Source: Pelagophyceae sp. CCMP2097
Taxonomy: Eukaryota > Sar > Pelagophyceae
Direction of reading: 5' to 3'
Length of the DNA stretch: 17,463 bases
Assembly: GCA_026770575.1 (NCBI GenBank)
Contig: MU657422.1
Coordinates: 19,643 to 37,105, forward strand
The notes under the pieces were generated by a model, which was not told where the DNA came from, made no database searches, and saw only the letters and a program-made list of their open reading frames with translations. Both the position numbers and the translations under genes were made by a program. This document shows positions 7,493 to 16,726 of this stretch, in pieces (the first letter of the stretch is position 1; every line of letters begins with the position of its first letter).

Positions 7493-10400
7493 ATGCGGTC
7501 GCTGGCGGCATGGTGCGCCCTCGCGCTGGTCTCGCCGGCGGCCGCCGCCGGACCCACGCGGCTGCGGTGCGTGCTGCTCGACGGCCCTTGGAACGCATCG
7601 GCGCTCGAGATCCTCCGAGCCGACGAAACCTGCGCCGGCCTGGAAATGGACCTAAACTGGGCCGGCGCGGGCGAGGCGATCCTGATCGAGGCCGGCGTCG
7701 CGACGCTATTGCTCGGCGACGTCGACGCGGACGCGGTCGCGGCCGCGTGCGACTTTTTGCAGAGCGCTGCCGACCCGGACATCCTCGGCCTGGTTGCGAC
7801 GGACCTTTACGGCGCAAAGCGCGGCGCGCGTCCGTCAACCGGCGTCCGTCCCTCCGGGCAATCGTGCGCGTCCCAGAGACGAAGAGTGCTTCCATCTACG
7901 ACGCTTCCCGGCATCGGGAAGACGCGAGGCCGGGACGACGCTTCGCGAGGCCGGGACGAGGCTTTGCGAGGCCGGGTCTCCATCCTCTGACGCGCGCATC
8001 ACCAGGCGGCGTCGCGCTCACGGCCGCCACGGCGACGCGCTTGGAGGGGTGCTACTCGGACGGCGCCGACCTCGTCTCCAAGGCGGCGCCGGCGGCCTAT
8101 TCCGACGCGTACTACGACGCCTTGATGTTCCGCTGTGCCAAGGCCAGCGGCGATGCGCGGAGCGCCAAGGCAATCCAGAGCGTCCATCGCCACCGCGGCG
8201 CGTCACGCGTCGAGGTGGAGCCCTTTGTGAACGTCGACTACCACGCGCCCATTTACGACGTGCGCTCGACGCCGGACTCGCTGCTGGCAGTGACTTACGG
8301 ATTCGACGTCGGCGCGGACTCCGCAGCTGTCGGCGGCGCACCTGAACATGTGTTTGCGCGTGGCCGGTGGTCGATTTCATACCTTGAGGCGCAGTGCATG
8401 TTCGCCGGCAAGAAAATCGCCTTTGTGGGTGACTCGGTGACGCGCTTTCACTACTTCTCCTTTAACCGCTTCATCAGCGCGGGTCACCTAGGCCCACCGT
8501 TGAAGAAGCAAGTCTGGGCCAGAGGCGAGGGCTCGGAGGATTACGACACGGCGGACCGATGGACGGACGCCGGCGGCTCGGCGTCGCACCAGCAGCACTT
8601 TACGAAGACGACGGCCGTGGACGACGCAGCTAGAAGCGCAGCGGGCCTGGACAATTCGACCATCGAGACGCAGTTTTGGTTCCTGCAGGACTGGCACAAG
8701 GTCCAGGCGGATGCGCTGCCCCTCTTCGACTCTATCGCGGCATGGGCCGACGTCCTCATCTTCAACGTCGGGTGGTGGGAGCTCAAGGTTTGCAACGGGC
8801 TCGACTTTTACGGCCCCGAGGATTCGGGGAACTGCCGAAGAGACTACACGGACCTCTTGGGCACGATAAAGTCCAGACTCTTTGACAAGGTCCAGACGGC
8901 CTACTTCCGCACGACTTCGTGCTGCGGCGAGCCCGACTTGTACGAAAATAAGCCCGGCGACGCTGAGTTGTAAATCTCAAAGTCGCTGTATGCGATGAAC
9001 GATCTTGTTTGGAAAAAGCATGCGGCTGACGCGCGGGAAGGCGCTCAATACCGCATCTTGGACGTCTGGCCGACTTTGAGTCTACACACGGTAGACGATT
9101 ACACGCAGGACGGCCGTCACCCGGCGCTGCCGGTGTACCATCTTTGGAATCAGCTCTGGCTCGAAGCGCTGAGCCACGACAAATCGTTTGAAGCGCCGAT
9201 GCAGTGCGCACAACTCTCCGGCGACCCATCTTGGACGAATGCGCCTTCGCGCGAGCCTTCCGAGGCGCCGTCAAAAGCGCCGTCAAAGGCGCCGTGCAAC
9301 GTCGACGGTTTTGAAGACGGTTCCGAGTCGGACGTCGATTGCGGTGGTCCAAACGACTGCGTGCGCTGCGCCGTCGGCGACAGGTGCCTCGGCGAGTCGG
9401 ACTGCGCGACGCGCATCTGCACGAACCGCACGTGCACCGCCCCGCTCGCCGACGCACCGACGCGCAGCCCGACGCATCAGCCGACGCGAAGCCCGACGCA
9501 AAAGCCCAAACCGACAGCGCCCATAACTTCATCCCCAACTGACGCGCCGACGAAGTACGACTCCACGGTGTACGTGCCAGCGTTTGTGGACGACGACGCT
9601 CGCGGCTACGGCGCGGCCGGCGGCGTCGCGGGCAACCACGCCGTGCGCGACACGAATGCCATCGGCGGAATCGCCGAGCTCCGCGCTTCGGCGCAACTTC
9701 AGGGCTGGCACACGGCGTTCCGATCCTGCGACTGCGAGAATATGGCCGCGGGCCTGCAGACGCTGCTGCTCGCGCTCGCCGTCCTGGTCGGCGGGCTGCT
9801 GGGCAGCTGCGCCGCCGCCGCCGCACGCGCGACCGGCTGCGCCTTTGTCCCGGTGCCGGCCGACGACGACGGCGTCGAGCTCGTCGACGGGCGCCCGCCT
9901 CCGTCGCCTCTGCTCTTCTCGCCGGACCGGCCGCGCGCCGTTCGACTCTCGCCGGACCGGCCGCGCGTCGTTACACCTGGTACGCCCTTCGGCTTGCGAA
10001 AAGTAAGCGACGACGACGACATCTTCTGTGTCCGCAACGACCCGCTGGACCGTTCCGAAGATGACGCCGAAGACGGCCCGAAAGGCCTGGACGCAACGCC
10101 GGCTCGGAGGCTGTCGCTCCCGCTCCAAGGCCGGCTACACGGCCTCGCGGCGCTGGCCTGGGACGCCGGCGCCGACGCCGAGGCGGCGTCGAATGCGAAG
10201 CGGCGGTGCGGCGTGGCCGGCTGTGCGCCGGCGCTCGTGGCGGTCGTCGAATTGTTTTTTTGGCTGGCAATCGCGGCGTTTTGCGATTCGAGGGCGCCGG
10301 CGTCGGTGCTGCCGGCGTTCTCTCGATAAGAAGCGGAGAACCCAGACCTCTGGTTCTTTCTCATGGCGGTGTTTTTGGCCTGGGGCGCGTGTCTGACGCG

Positions 10401-11709
10401 CGTGCTGGACGCTTCAGACGCGACGACGCTAAACCGCGCCCAGACGAACGAGTGGAAGGGCTGGATGCAAATCGCGTTTGTGGCGTACCATTATGCAAAC
10501 GCGCAGCAGGTCTACGTCCCGATCAGATGGTTCGTCTTCGCGTACGTCTGGCTCACCGGGTTCGGCAACACTTTATACTGCTGGCAAACGTCCGACTACT
10601 CGAATGCGAGGTTCCTAAAGTCCATCTGGCGAATCAACCTCTTCGTCGTGCCGCTGTCGCTGGTCATGGGCACGCCGTGGATTGCGTATTACGTCGTCGC
10701 ACTGCACACGGTGCACTTTTTTCTTCTCTTTGGCTGCTTCAAAATCGTCGACGCGGTGGCGCGGCGCGGCCGGCGGTCGGGCGCGCAGCCCGCGGCCGCC
10801 GGCTTGGGCTGCAAGGTCGCCGGCCTCGCGCTGCTCGTCTTCGTCGACGTAATCATCTGGGAGGCCGGCATCTACGCCTCGACGGTGGGACCGGCGCTCG
10901 AAAGCGCCTTTGGCTCGGGCTTCGAGCGCTACTTTTGGATGCGCACGAAGATGGACTACCTCTCGTCGGCGGCCGGCGCCGCCTGCGCGCTGGCCTTACC
11001 CGCGGTCAAGGACGCGCTCGAGGCGCCGCTCTCTGGCGGGCCGTCCTCGGGCGACGCGTCGGGTGCGGGCGACCGGCGCGTCCGGTCGCGGCGCCTCGCC
11101 GTCCTCGCCGCGGCCTGGGCCGTCGCGTTGTGCTTGTTCGGCTGCGGGGTCTTCGCCTGGGCCAGGGTCGGAAACGACGCGGCGAAATACCGCAATCTAC
11201 AGCCGTTCGTCGGCACTCTCTGGATCCCGCTCTACGCGCTGCTGCGCAACTGCCACCCAATCCTGCGCAGAAGCGTCTCGATGCCACTCGAGTGGGTCGG
11301 CGCGCGGTCGCTCGAGTTGTACCTGCTCCAGTTCCACCTCGTACTCTCCCGCCAGGCCTCGAGCGTGCTCTGGCTATTGCCCGACGAGCGGTGGCCCGGC
11401 TGCAACTTAATCGCCACCGCGACGCTCTGGGTGTGCGCGGCCCACCGCGCGTTCCACGGCACGGACCGGCTCCGGAGCGCCGCCGAGCGCGCGCCCGCGC
11501 GCTCGGCGCTCGCGCTCGGCACCGCGGCCGTCGTTTACGCCGCGCTCCGCCTCGGCGCATTCAACGCCTGCCTCGACGCGCCCGCCGCCCTGCCCGCGGC
11601 CGCCTTTGCCTTTACCGCCGCGGCGCCCCTGCTCGGCGCCGGCCTCGGGCCCGCGCTCTGGGAGCGCCGCCTTTTTGCAAGGTATCGGGCCAGCCCCACC
11701 CAGGGTTGA
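7493..11709 (+). CDS. CASD1/Cas1p-like glycan O-acetyltransferase with Cys-rich insertion; two in-frame TAA codons
   Basis: Exon 1 (7493 to about 7829, or 7811 with a GC donor) carries a signal peptide (MRSLAAWCALALVSPAAAA). A phase-1 intron ends at 8005. From 8006 to 11709 one frame runs on, interrupted only by TAA at 8971 and 10327, for about 1,346 codons. Parts in order: a PC-esterase/SGNH domain with GKKIAFVGDSVTRFHYF (~250) and the Asp-x-x-His DGRH (~481); a Cys-rich DGSESDVDCGG module (~544-590); a Thr/Pro linker (PTRSPTHQPTRSPT); a membrane segment (~692); then the multi-span Cas1p acyltransferase domain with NEWKGWMQ, WLTGFGN and LELYLLQFH. This family (CASD1, fungal Cas1, plant RWA) moves acetyl groups onto glycans in the Golgi. 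Homology continues across both stops, so either this is one gene with nonsense codons or sequence errors, or a decayed copy. The SGNH domain itself is cut at 8971. Confidence 0.8.
7923..7976 (+). repeat. 21-bp tandem repeat inside the O-acetyltransferase intron
   Basis: Units at 7923-7943 and 7944-7964 (CGCGAGGCCGGGACGASGCTT) and a partial third at 7965-7976 lie within the proposed first intron. They differ at single positions. Confidence 0.75.
9917..9976 (+). repeat. 30-bp tandem repeat, coding
   Basis: Two 30-nt units (9917-9946 and 9947-9976), beginning TCTCGCCGGACCGGCCGCGC, encode a duplicated SPDRPRxV in the loop between two membrane segments of the O-acetyltransferase. Confidence 0.75.
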
Positions 11710-11724
11710 TCTTAAGCAAGCAAG
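11699..11724 (+). repeat. 26-nt dispersed repeat, copy 2
   Basis: It matches 146-171 at 24 of 26 bases (CCCAGGGTTGATCTTAAGCA and on to AAGCAAG). The O-acetyltransferase stop codon TGA (11707-11709) lies inside it, so the last residues of that protein are encoded by the repeat. Confidence 0.6.
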
Positions 11725-12294
11725 GTAGCATGCTCATTAATATGTGGAATACTATGCACCCCTTTGGACTCCTCGCGTCGCCACCTACACGCACCAACGG
11801 GATCGCCGAGGGCGCCTGGCGGCGGCGGCGTGCTCGAAGCGAGATGCATGCGGTGCTACCAGCCACGCCCAGAGTCTATCGGGTCTTTCGAGCAAGCTCT
11901 TCCAGGACTGCATCCCGAATGCAGCTCCACGGACTCGTCTCTCCGACTCACGTCCGAGAAGGGTCCTCGAAAATCGTCTTTTCGACGACAGAAGGTTCCT
12001 ACGCCGCAGCGCCATGGCGCAAACGTGATGCCTCGTGATCGCACGCGGCGCCGGCGTGGATCGGCCGGACGAGGGGGGCGACGATGCCCGTGGCACAAGG
12101 GGTCGACGGACGCCGCGGTTGTGCCGCTCGCGTAGACCCCGGCGCGAGCTCCGACGACCCCGTGGACCCATCCAGGAGCGCACCAACGACTACTACGACT
12201 GCCCCGAGGACGCCGTCTGTGTATCCGCAAGCGCCGGGGCGCGCGGCCGGCCGCGCACGACCCTTGCACAGAACGTTTACGAGAATCGCTCCGC
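11725..12294. other. Convergent intergenic region, no gene recognised
   Basis: About 570 nt lie between the 3' ends of the O-acetyltransferase (+) and the omega-amidase (-). Short ORFs occur on both strands, but they are Arg/Ser-rich, overlap each other, and resemble no family I know. I see no RNA gene. It presumably contains both 3' UTRs. Confidence 0.45.
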
Positions 12295-13279
12295 TTAGTA
12301 GACGTCGGGCCGGCGCTGGTCGAGGAGCTTCATGGAGGCGCGGACCTCGTCGAGGCGCGCGAGGTCGAGGTCGGCGACGATAATTTCCTCGCCATGGCCC
12401 TCTGCGGCCGCCACGGGTTGGCCCCACGGATCGACGACGACGCTATACCCGTAAGCCTGGTACGTCGCCGTGGGTGATCGCGCGGGCGACGCGGCGACGA
12501 CGAAGGCCTGCGCGTCCAGAGCGCGCGCCATTGCGAGGAGGCGGTAGTGCGGGGGGCCAGTGACTGTGTTGAACGCTCCCGGGTACACCAAAATCGTCGC
12601 CCCGTGCTTGCGCATGCTCACGGCCAGCTCGGCGAAGCGCATGTCGTAGCAGATGGCCACGCCCAGCGCGCCGCCGCCGAGGTCCGCCGGCAGCGGCGCC
12701 ACAGTGCGCGAGGCGCCCGCGGCCAACGTCTCAGACTCGAAGAACCGAATCTTCCCGGGCACGTCAATGTCGAAGAGGTGCACCTTGCGGTGCTTCGCCA
12801 CGACCTGCGCCGCTGGGTCGACGGGGGCACGCCGAGGGGCGCCTCCTCACCTGTCCTTGCGAGTCGATGACTGGCGACGTGTTGTAGACATTCCCACACG
12901 CGCCGAGCTCGGGCACCGACCCGCCGACGATCCAGACGCCGTGCTCCGCCGCCGCCGCCTGGAGCATGCCCACGGACGGGCCCGACGGGCCGTCGGCGCT
13001 CAGCTTGACGGCCTCGGCGTTGCAACGGAACTCGCCCACCGCGTACGGAGAGTTCCAAATCTCCGGCAGCACGACAAGCTTAGCGCCCGTGGCCGCCGCC
13101 TTGGCCAATAGAGCGCGGCAGTGCACGAGGTTGGCGGCCTTATCCGAGGAAGACTCCATTTGGACCACCGCCACCCGAACCGTCTTCGCAGGCGCCGACG
13201 CCGTCGACAGCGCCGACGTCCGCGAACCCAGGCCCAGCGCGCACAGCGGCAGCGACGCGGCGGTGAGCTTGCGGAACAT
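12295..13279 (-). CDS. NIT2: Omega-amidase NIT2-type (nitrilase superfamily), 2 exons
   Basis: Exons on the minus strand are 13279-12851 and 12804-12295, separated by a 46-nt phase-0 intron (GTGAGG..GCGCAG). Together they encode 312 residues ending in TAA. The catalytic Glu-Lys-Cys triad is visible: Glu in VVLPEIWNSPY (about 73), Lys in KHRKVHLFDIDVPG (about 150) and Cys in AICYDMRF (about 195). LVYPGAFN and ASPARSPTATYQAYGYS are typical of omega-amidases. These hydrolyse 2-oxoglutaramate and 2-oxosuccinamate, the products of glutamine and asparagine transamination, to free the oxo acid and ammonia. The first ~30 residues (MFRKLTAASL..) before VRVAVVQMES look like a mitochondrial or plastid transit peptide. 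Length and motif order match animal and plant NIT2 apart from this leader. It shares a 122-bp divergent promoter with ThrRS. Confidence 0.93.
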
Positions 13280-13401
13280 GGCCGAGACAGACTGAGGGCT
13301 AACCCGACGCGTCGCTGAAGCGCCTTCGCCAATAAAAAACTCAGAGAGCGCGCCTCTCCGCTCCCCGGCGCGCGTCCTCCCCGTCGGGCCCCTTCCTCGA
13401 G
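13280..13401. promoter_or_regulatory. Divergent promoter between omega-amidase and ThrRS
   Basis: Only 122 nt separate the two start codons. A CCAATAAAAAA stretch at about 13330 combines a CCAAT-like and an AT-rich core in otherwise GC-rich DNA. GACGCGTCG at about 13306 is a near-palindrome and resembles the ACGCGT core of the 42-nt element. No gene fits in this space. Confidence 0.5.
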
Positions 13402-16400
13402 ATGGGGTTGACGGCGAACGCGACGGCCAAGTTCGCCGTGCTGGACCTGGCCGGCGTGAAGCAAAAAGCACCGGCCAAGGACACTTCGCGCAAGGAAGGT
13501 ACGTCCGAGAGCGTCGAGTCCGTCGAGCCTTCCGCCTCGAGTGGTCGAGAGGACCGCCGCCGCACTCGCCCCGGGCGTTGGGTACGCTGGCGGCCGTATG
13601 GACCGGAGCGGCGCGTCGGCCGGGCGTCGCGCGACCTTGCGCGCGGAGAGCGAATCTGCCGGCGCTCACCGCGTTTGCGAGTGCCGCAGTCTCGAGCTGC
13701 GCTTGCAGGCGCGCGCCTGACCAAGGCGTCTGGGCCGAAGATCGACGAGGGCGGCGTGCACATTGGTGGCGCGTTCTCGTTGGAGCCGAACCCGGCGTTT
13801 TGCGCGCAACGCGAAGCGGTCTGGGACCGCGCAAAGGCCGCGCGTGCGTCTCTTTCTGCCGTCGAGGGGGGACCGTCGACGGGGGACTGCCGTCGAGGAG
13901 GGACCGTCGAGACGGGACTGATGCATCGCAGGCGCGGCCGAGGCGCAGCCGTCCAACGCGGGCGCGGCCATCACCATCACGCTGCCCGACGGGTCGACCA
14001 AGGCCGGCGTGGCCTTTTCGACGACGCCGCTGGCCATTGCTCTGGGCATCTCGAAGAATTTGGCGGGCAAGGCGGTGGTGGCGCGGGTTTTGTACGCTGT
14101 TGACCGCGTGGCCGACCCGACTCTGGCCGCCGTCGACGTGAGCGCCGAGGACGACGACGACGTCGCCGTGTCTCGGTCCGAGTTGTGGGACCTCTCGCGC
14201 CCGTTGGAGGGCGACTGCAACATGGAGCTGCTGGATTTTGATTCTCAAGAGGGCAAGATGGTCTTTTGGCATTCTGCAGCCCACCTCCTCGGCGCCGCGC
14301 TGGAGCAGACTTATGGGGCCAAGCTCAGCGTCGGGCCGCCCGTCGACGGCGGGTTCTACTACGACGCCTACCTTGGGGACAAGTCGCTGGCGGATTCGGA
14401 GTTTAAAGTGTTAGATAAGCTCGTCCAATCCTACGCCAACAAGAAGGACGCCTTTGAGCGCCTCGTCTTGACCAAGGGCGAGCTGCTGGAAATGTTCAAG
14501 TACAATCCTTTCAAGACGGCGATTATCACTTCCAAGGTGCCCGACGGCTCGCGCACGACCGCGTACCGCTCTGGCCCGATCATCGACCTCTGCATGGGAC
14601 CGCACGTCCCCGACACGAGCCGCGTCAAGGCCTTTGAGGTCCTGCGCGCCTCTGCCGCGTACTGGCTCGGCAAGGCGGAAAACGACACGCTGCAGCGCGT
14701 CTACGGGCACGCGTTCCCGGATAAAAAAGAACTCGCCAAACGCAAAAAGCTGCTGGAAGAGGCGGCGAAGCGCGACCACCGCAAGATCGGCGCCGCCCAA
14801 AAGCTCTTCTTCTTCGACCCGCTCTCGCCGGGCAGCGCGTTCTTCGAGCCGCACGGCCCGACTGCCGCGTCGTTTTTTTTCGGCAAGCCCGGGGAATACG
14901 GCGCCACCCGAGGCGTGGGCGGCTTCAGAGTATATACGCTGGGGAGCCGCCGTCTGCGTTTGATTGCCTTGTCTCACGGTCTCCCGCAGGCGCGCGCATC
15001 TACAACGGTCTTATCGACTTCATCAAGCAGCAGTACTGGGACCGCGAGTACACCGAGGTGGTGACGCCCAACGTCTACAACATGGAGCTGTGGCACACTT
15101 CCGGGCACGCGCTGCACTACAAGGACGCCATGTTTTGCTTCGACGTAGAGGGCCAAGAGTTCGGCTTGAAGCCGATGAACTGCCCTGGCCACTGCATCAT
15201 GTTCGGCAAGACGATTCGCAGCTGGCGCGACTTGCCCATGCGCTACGCCGACTTTGGAGTGTTGCACCGCAACGAGCTCTCCGGCGCCCTGACGGGTTTG
15301 ACGCGCGTCCGCCGCTTCCAGCAGGACGATGCGCACATCTTCTGCCGCGAGGACCAGGTCGAGGATGAAGTGATTGCGGCCCTCGAGTTTATGAAGTTTG
15401 TCTACGACACTTTTGGCATGACGTACAAGCTCGAGCTCTCGACGCGGCCGAAGAAGGCCCTCGGCGACGTCGCCGTGAGATCGCCGCGTCTGAAAATGCG
15501 CGGGGAAGCACTGCCATGGCGGGGAAGATGGTTGGAAAGGGCGATGGTTGGAAAATGTGTAGGTTTGGGACCGCGCCGAGGCGGCTCTGGCGCGGGCCAT
15601 GGACGACTTTGCGGGCAAGGGCAACTGGCGCGTCAACCCGGGCGACGGCGCCTTTTACGGGCCGAAGATCGACATCAAGGTGGCAGATGCCCTCGAGCGC
15701 AACTCGCAGCGTCGGTGGTGGCTTTTGGAAAGCGTCAAACGGCGACGGCAACTGCAGCCGGCGACGGTGGCTTGCCTTGAGAGTCGCGGGCGGCAACCCC
15801 CGGAGGCTGGACCCGCCCCGGCGGGGAGAGCGGGGCGCTGTGCTTCGAGAGTGCGAGTCGTAGAGTCCGAGTCAAAAGCTTTCAATGTAGGCATCCACCA
15901 GTGCGCTACGATCCAGCTGGATTTCCAGCTGCCCATCCGGTTCGACCTCAAGTACCGCACGGGCGACGACGCCGCCGCCGCCGCCGACGCGGCGGAGGGG
16001 CAGACAAAGCGGCCGATTATCATCCACCGCGCCATGCTCGGCTCCGTGGAGAGAATGATCGCGGTCCTGACGGAGCACTGGGGCGGCAAGTGGCCGTTTT
16101 GGATCTCGCCGAGGCAGGTCATCGTCGTCCCCGTGGCGGCGGCGCACGTGGCGTACGCGCAGGAAATCCGCAAACAACTCCGTCTGGCAAAGGTCCACGT
16201 CGACGTCGACGCTTCAGCAAACACCTTTCCGAAAAAGGTGCGCAACGCGCAGTTGGCGCAGTACAACTTTATCCTCGTCGTGGGCGACGACGAGGTGGCC
16301 GCCGGCGCCGTAAACGTGCGCACGCGCGCAAACACGCAAGAGGGCACCGTGCCGCTCATGGCCTTCGTCGAGCGCTGCAAGGACCTCATGGCCACGCGCG

Positions 16401-16450
16401 CTTTGGACCCGGCCCTCGCGCCCGTCGTCGTCGTCGAAGAGAAGAAGTAG
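13402..16450 (+). CDS. TARS: Threonyl-tRNA synthetase, 6 exons
   Basis: Proposed exons are 13402-13498, 13709-13843, 13932-14855, 14990-15474, 15563-15698 and 15891-16450, giving 778 residues, close to eukaryotic cytosolic ThrRS. It charges tRNA-Thr. A TGS domain begins at ITITLPDGS; the editing domain shows FWHSAAHLL and CMGPH (about 298). In the class II core, motif 2 reads VLHRNELSGALTGLTRVRRF. The zinc ligands are Cys in MNCPGH (about 450), His in QQDDAHIFC (about 501) and His in IIIHRAMLGSVER (about 638), the last also covering motif 3. The C-terminal anticodon-binding domain starts near WPFWISPRQVIVVPV. Introns 3 and 5 appear to start with GC. Intron 5 (192 nt) has no stop and keeps frame, so retention would insert 64 residues, but homology requires its removal. 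No clear organelle leader is seen. Confidence 0.95.
13858..13919 (+). repeat. 31-bp tandem duplication inside ThrRS intron 2
   Basis: Two 31-nt units (13858-13888 and 13889-13919), beginning GCCGTCGAGGRGGGACCGTC, fill most of the 88-nt intron 13844-13931. They differ at only a few positions. Confidence 0.75.
14856..14989 (+). other. ThrRS intron 3, apparent GC-AG intron
   Basis: The conserved ThrRS sequence FFEPHG|ARIYNGLIDF is rebuilt only if the exon ends at 14855 (CACG) and resumes at 14990 after CCCGCAG. The donor dinucleotide is then GC. No GT in this stretch gives the required phase-1 end. The intron is 134 nt and contains a poly-T run. Confidence 0.7.
15527..15558 (+). repeat. 16-bp tandem duplication inside ThrRS intron 4
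   Basis: GATGGTTGGAAA occurs at 15527 and 15543, with a 16-nt period, within intron 15475-15562. Confidence 0.7.
15699..15890 (+). other. ThrRS intron 5, apparent GC-AG intron, frame-neutral
   Basis: Joining 15698 to 15891 gives ADALERIHQCATIQLDF, the exact family length between DAL and QCATIQ. The alternative GT donor at 15711 would add four residues. The intron is 192 nt, a multiple of three and free of in-frame stops, so it can be mistaken for coding sequence. Confidence 0.65.
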
Positions 16451-16623
16451 TTTTGGAAACGCCCGCAGCTGCGTGACGCCCCGATTCTCTAACGCACAAA
16501 CTGATCGCCTCGATGCCGAATCCCGTGCGCTCGGAGAGCATCCCACGCTGTATCCCACGGCGAGACGCCCCGACGAGACGGGGGTTTGTACCACTATGAA
16601 TTATGTGCGGAGCTGAGCATCAC

Positions 16624-16650
16624 GGAGCGCCAGCTGCATGCTGGGGCTCC
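16624..16650 (+). other. Hairpin downstream of ThrRS
   Basis: GGAGCGCCAGC, a 5-nt loop TGCAT, and GCTGGGGCTCC pair with a single G-G mismatch. CATCAC just before and GTGATG further on can extend the structure. It lies 174 nt after the ThrRS stop, in the convergent 3' region. It may be a 3' UTR or RNA-processing structure; no function is shown. Confidence 0.5.
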
Positions 16651-16726
16651 GGAGCACGAGTGATGGGGTGTCGGGTGCGTTGTGTGGGGTGGGCCTCGGG
16701 AGAGGTGTGTGGGTGCTTAGGCAGTT

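Noticed and set aside
8971..10329. Alternative genetic code with TAA as sense
   Set aside because: Two other genes here (dehydrogenase, omega-amidase) end at TAA exactly where their families end, so TAA is used as a stop.
7493..11709. Three separate genes (7493-8973, 8995-10329, 10363-11709) instead of one
   Set aside because: The first boundary splits one SGNH domain between its GDS and DxxH motifs, and the frame is the same throughout. One gene with two nonsense codons explains the homology better, although transcripts could overturn this.
10206..12038. A 610-codon plus-strand open frame overlapping the O-acetyltransferase end
   Set aside because: It is Arg/Gly/Ala-rich and in a different frame from the conserved Cas1p membrane domain; such long shadow frames are expected at this GC content.
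12764..14284. A long minus-strand frame extending the omega-amidase upstream to 14284
   Set aside because: The part beyond 13279 lies antisense to ThrRS exons and is low complexity; the ATG at 13279 gives a normal leader and family length.
15699..15890. A 64-residue insertion in ThrRS read from the continuous frame
   Set aside because: The segment is Arg-rich, interrupts the invariant DAL-xx-QCATIQ region, and is removed by a GC-AG intron that restores the exact family length.
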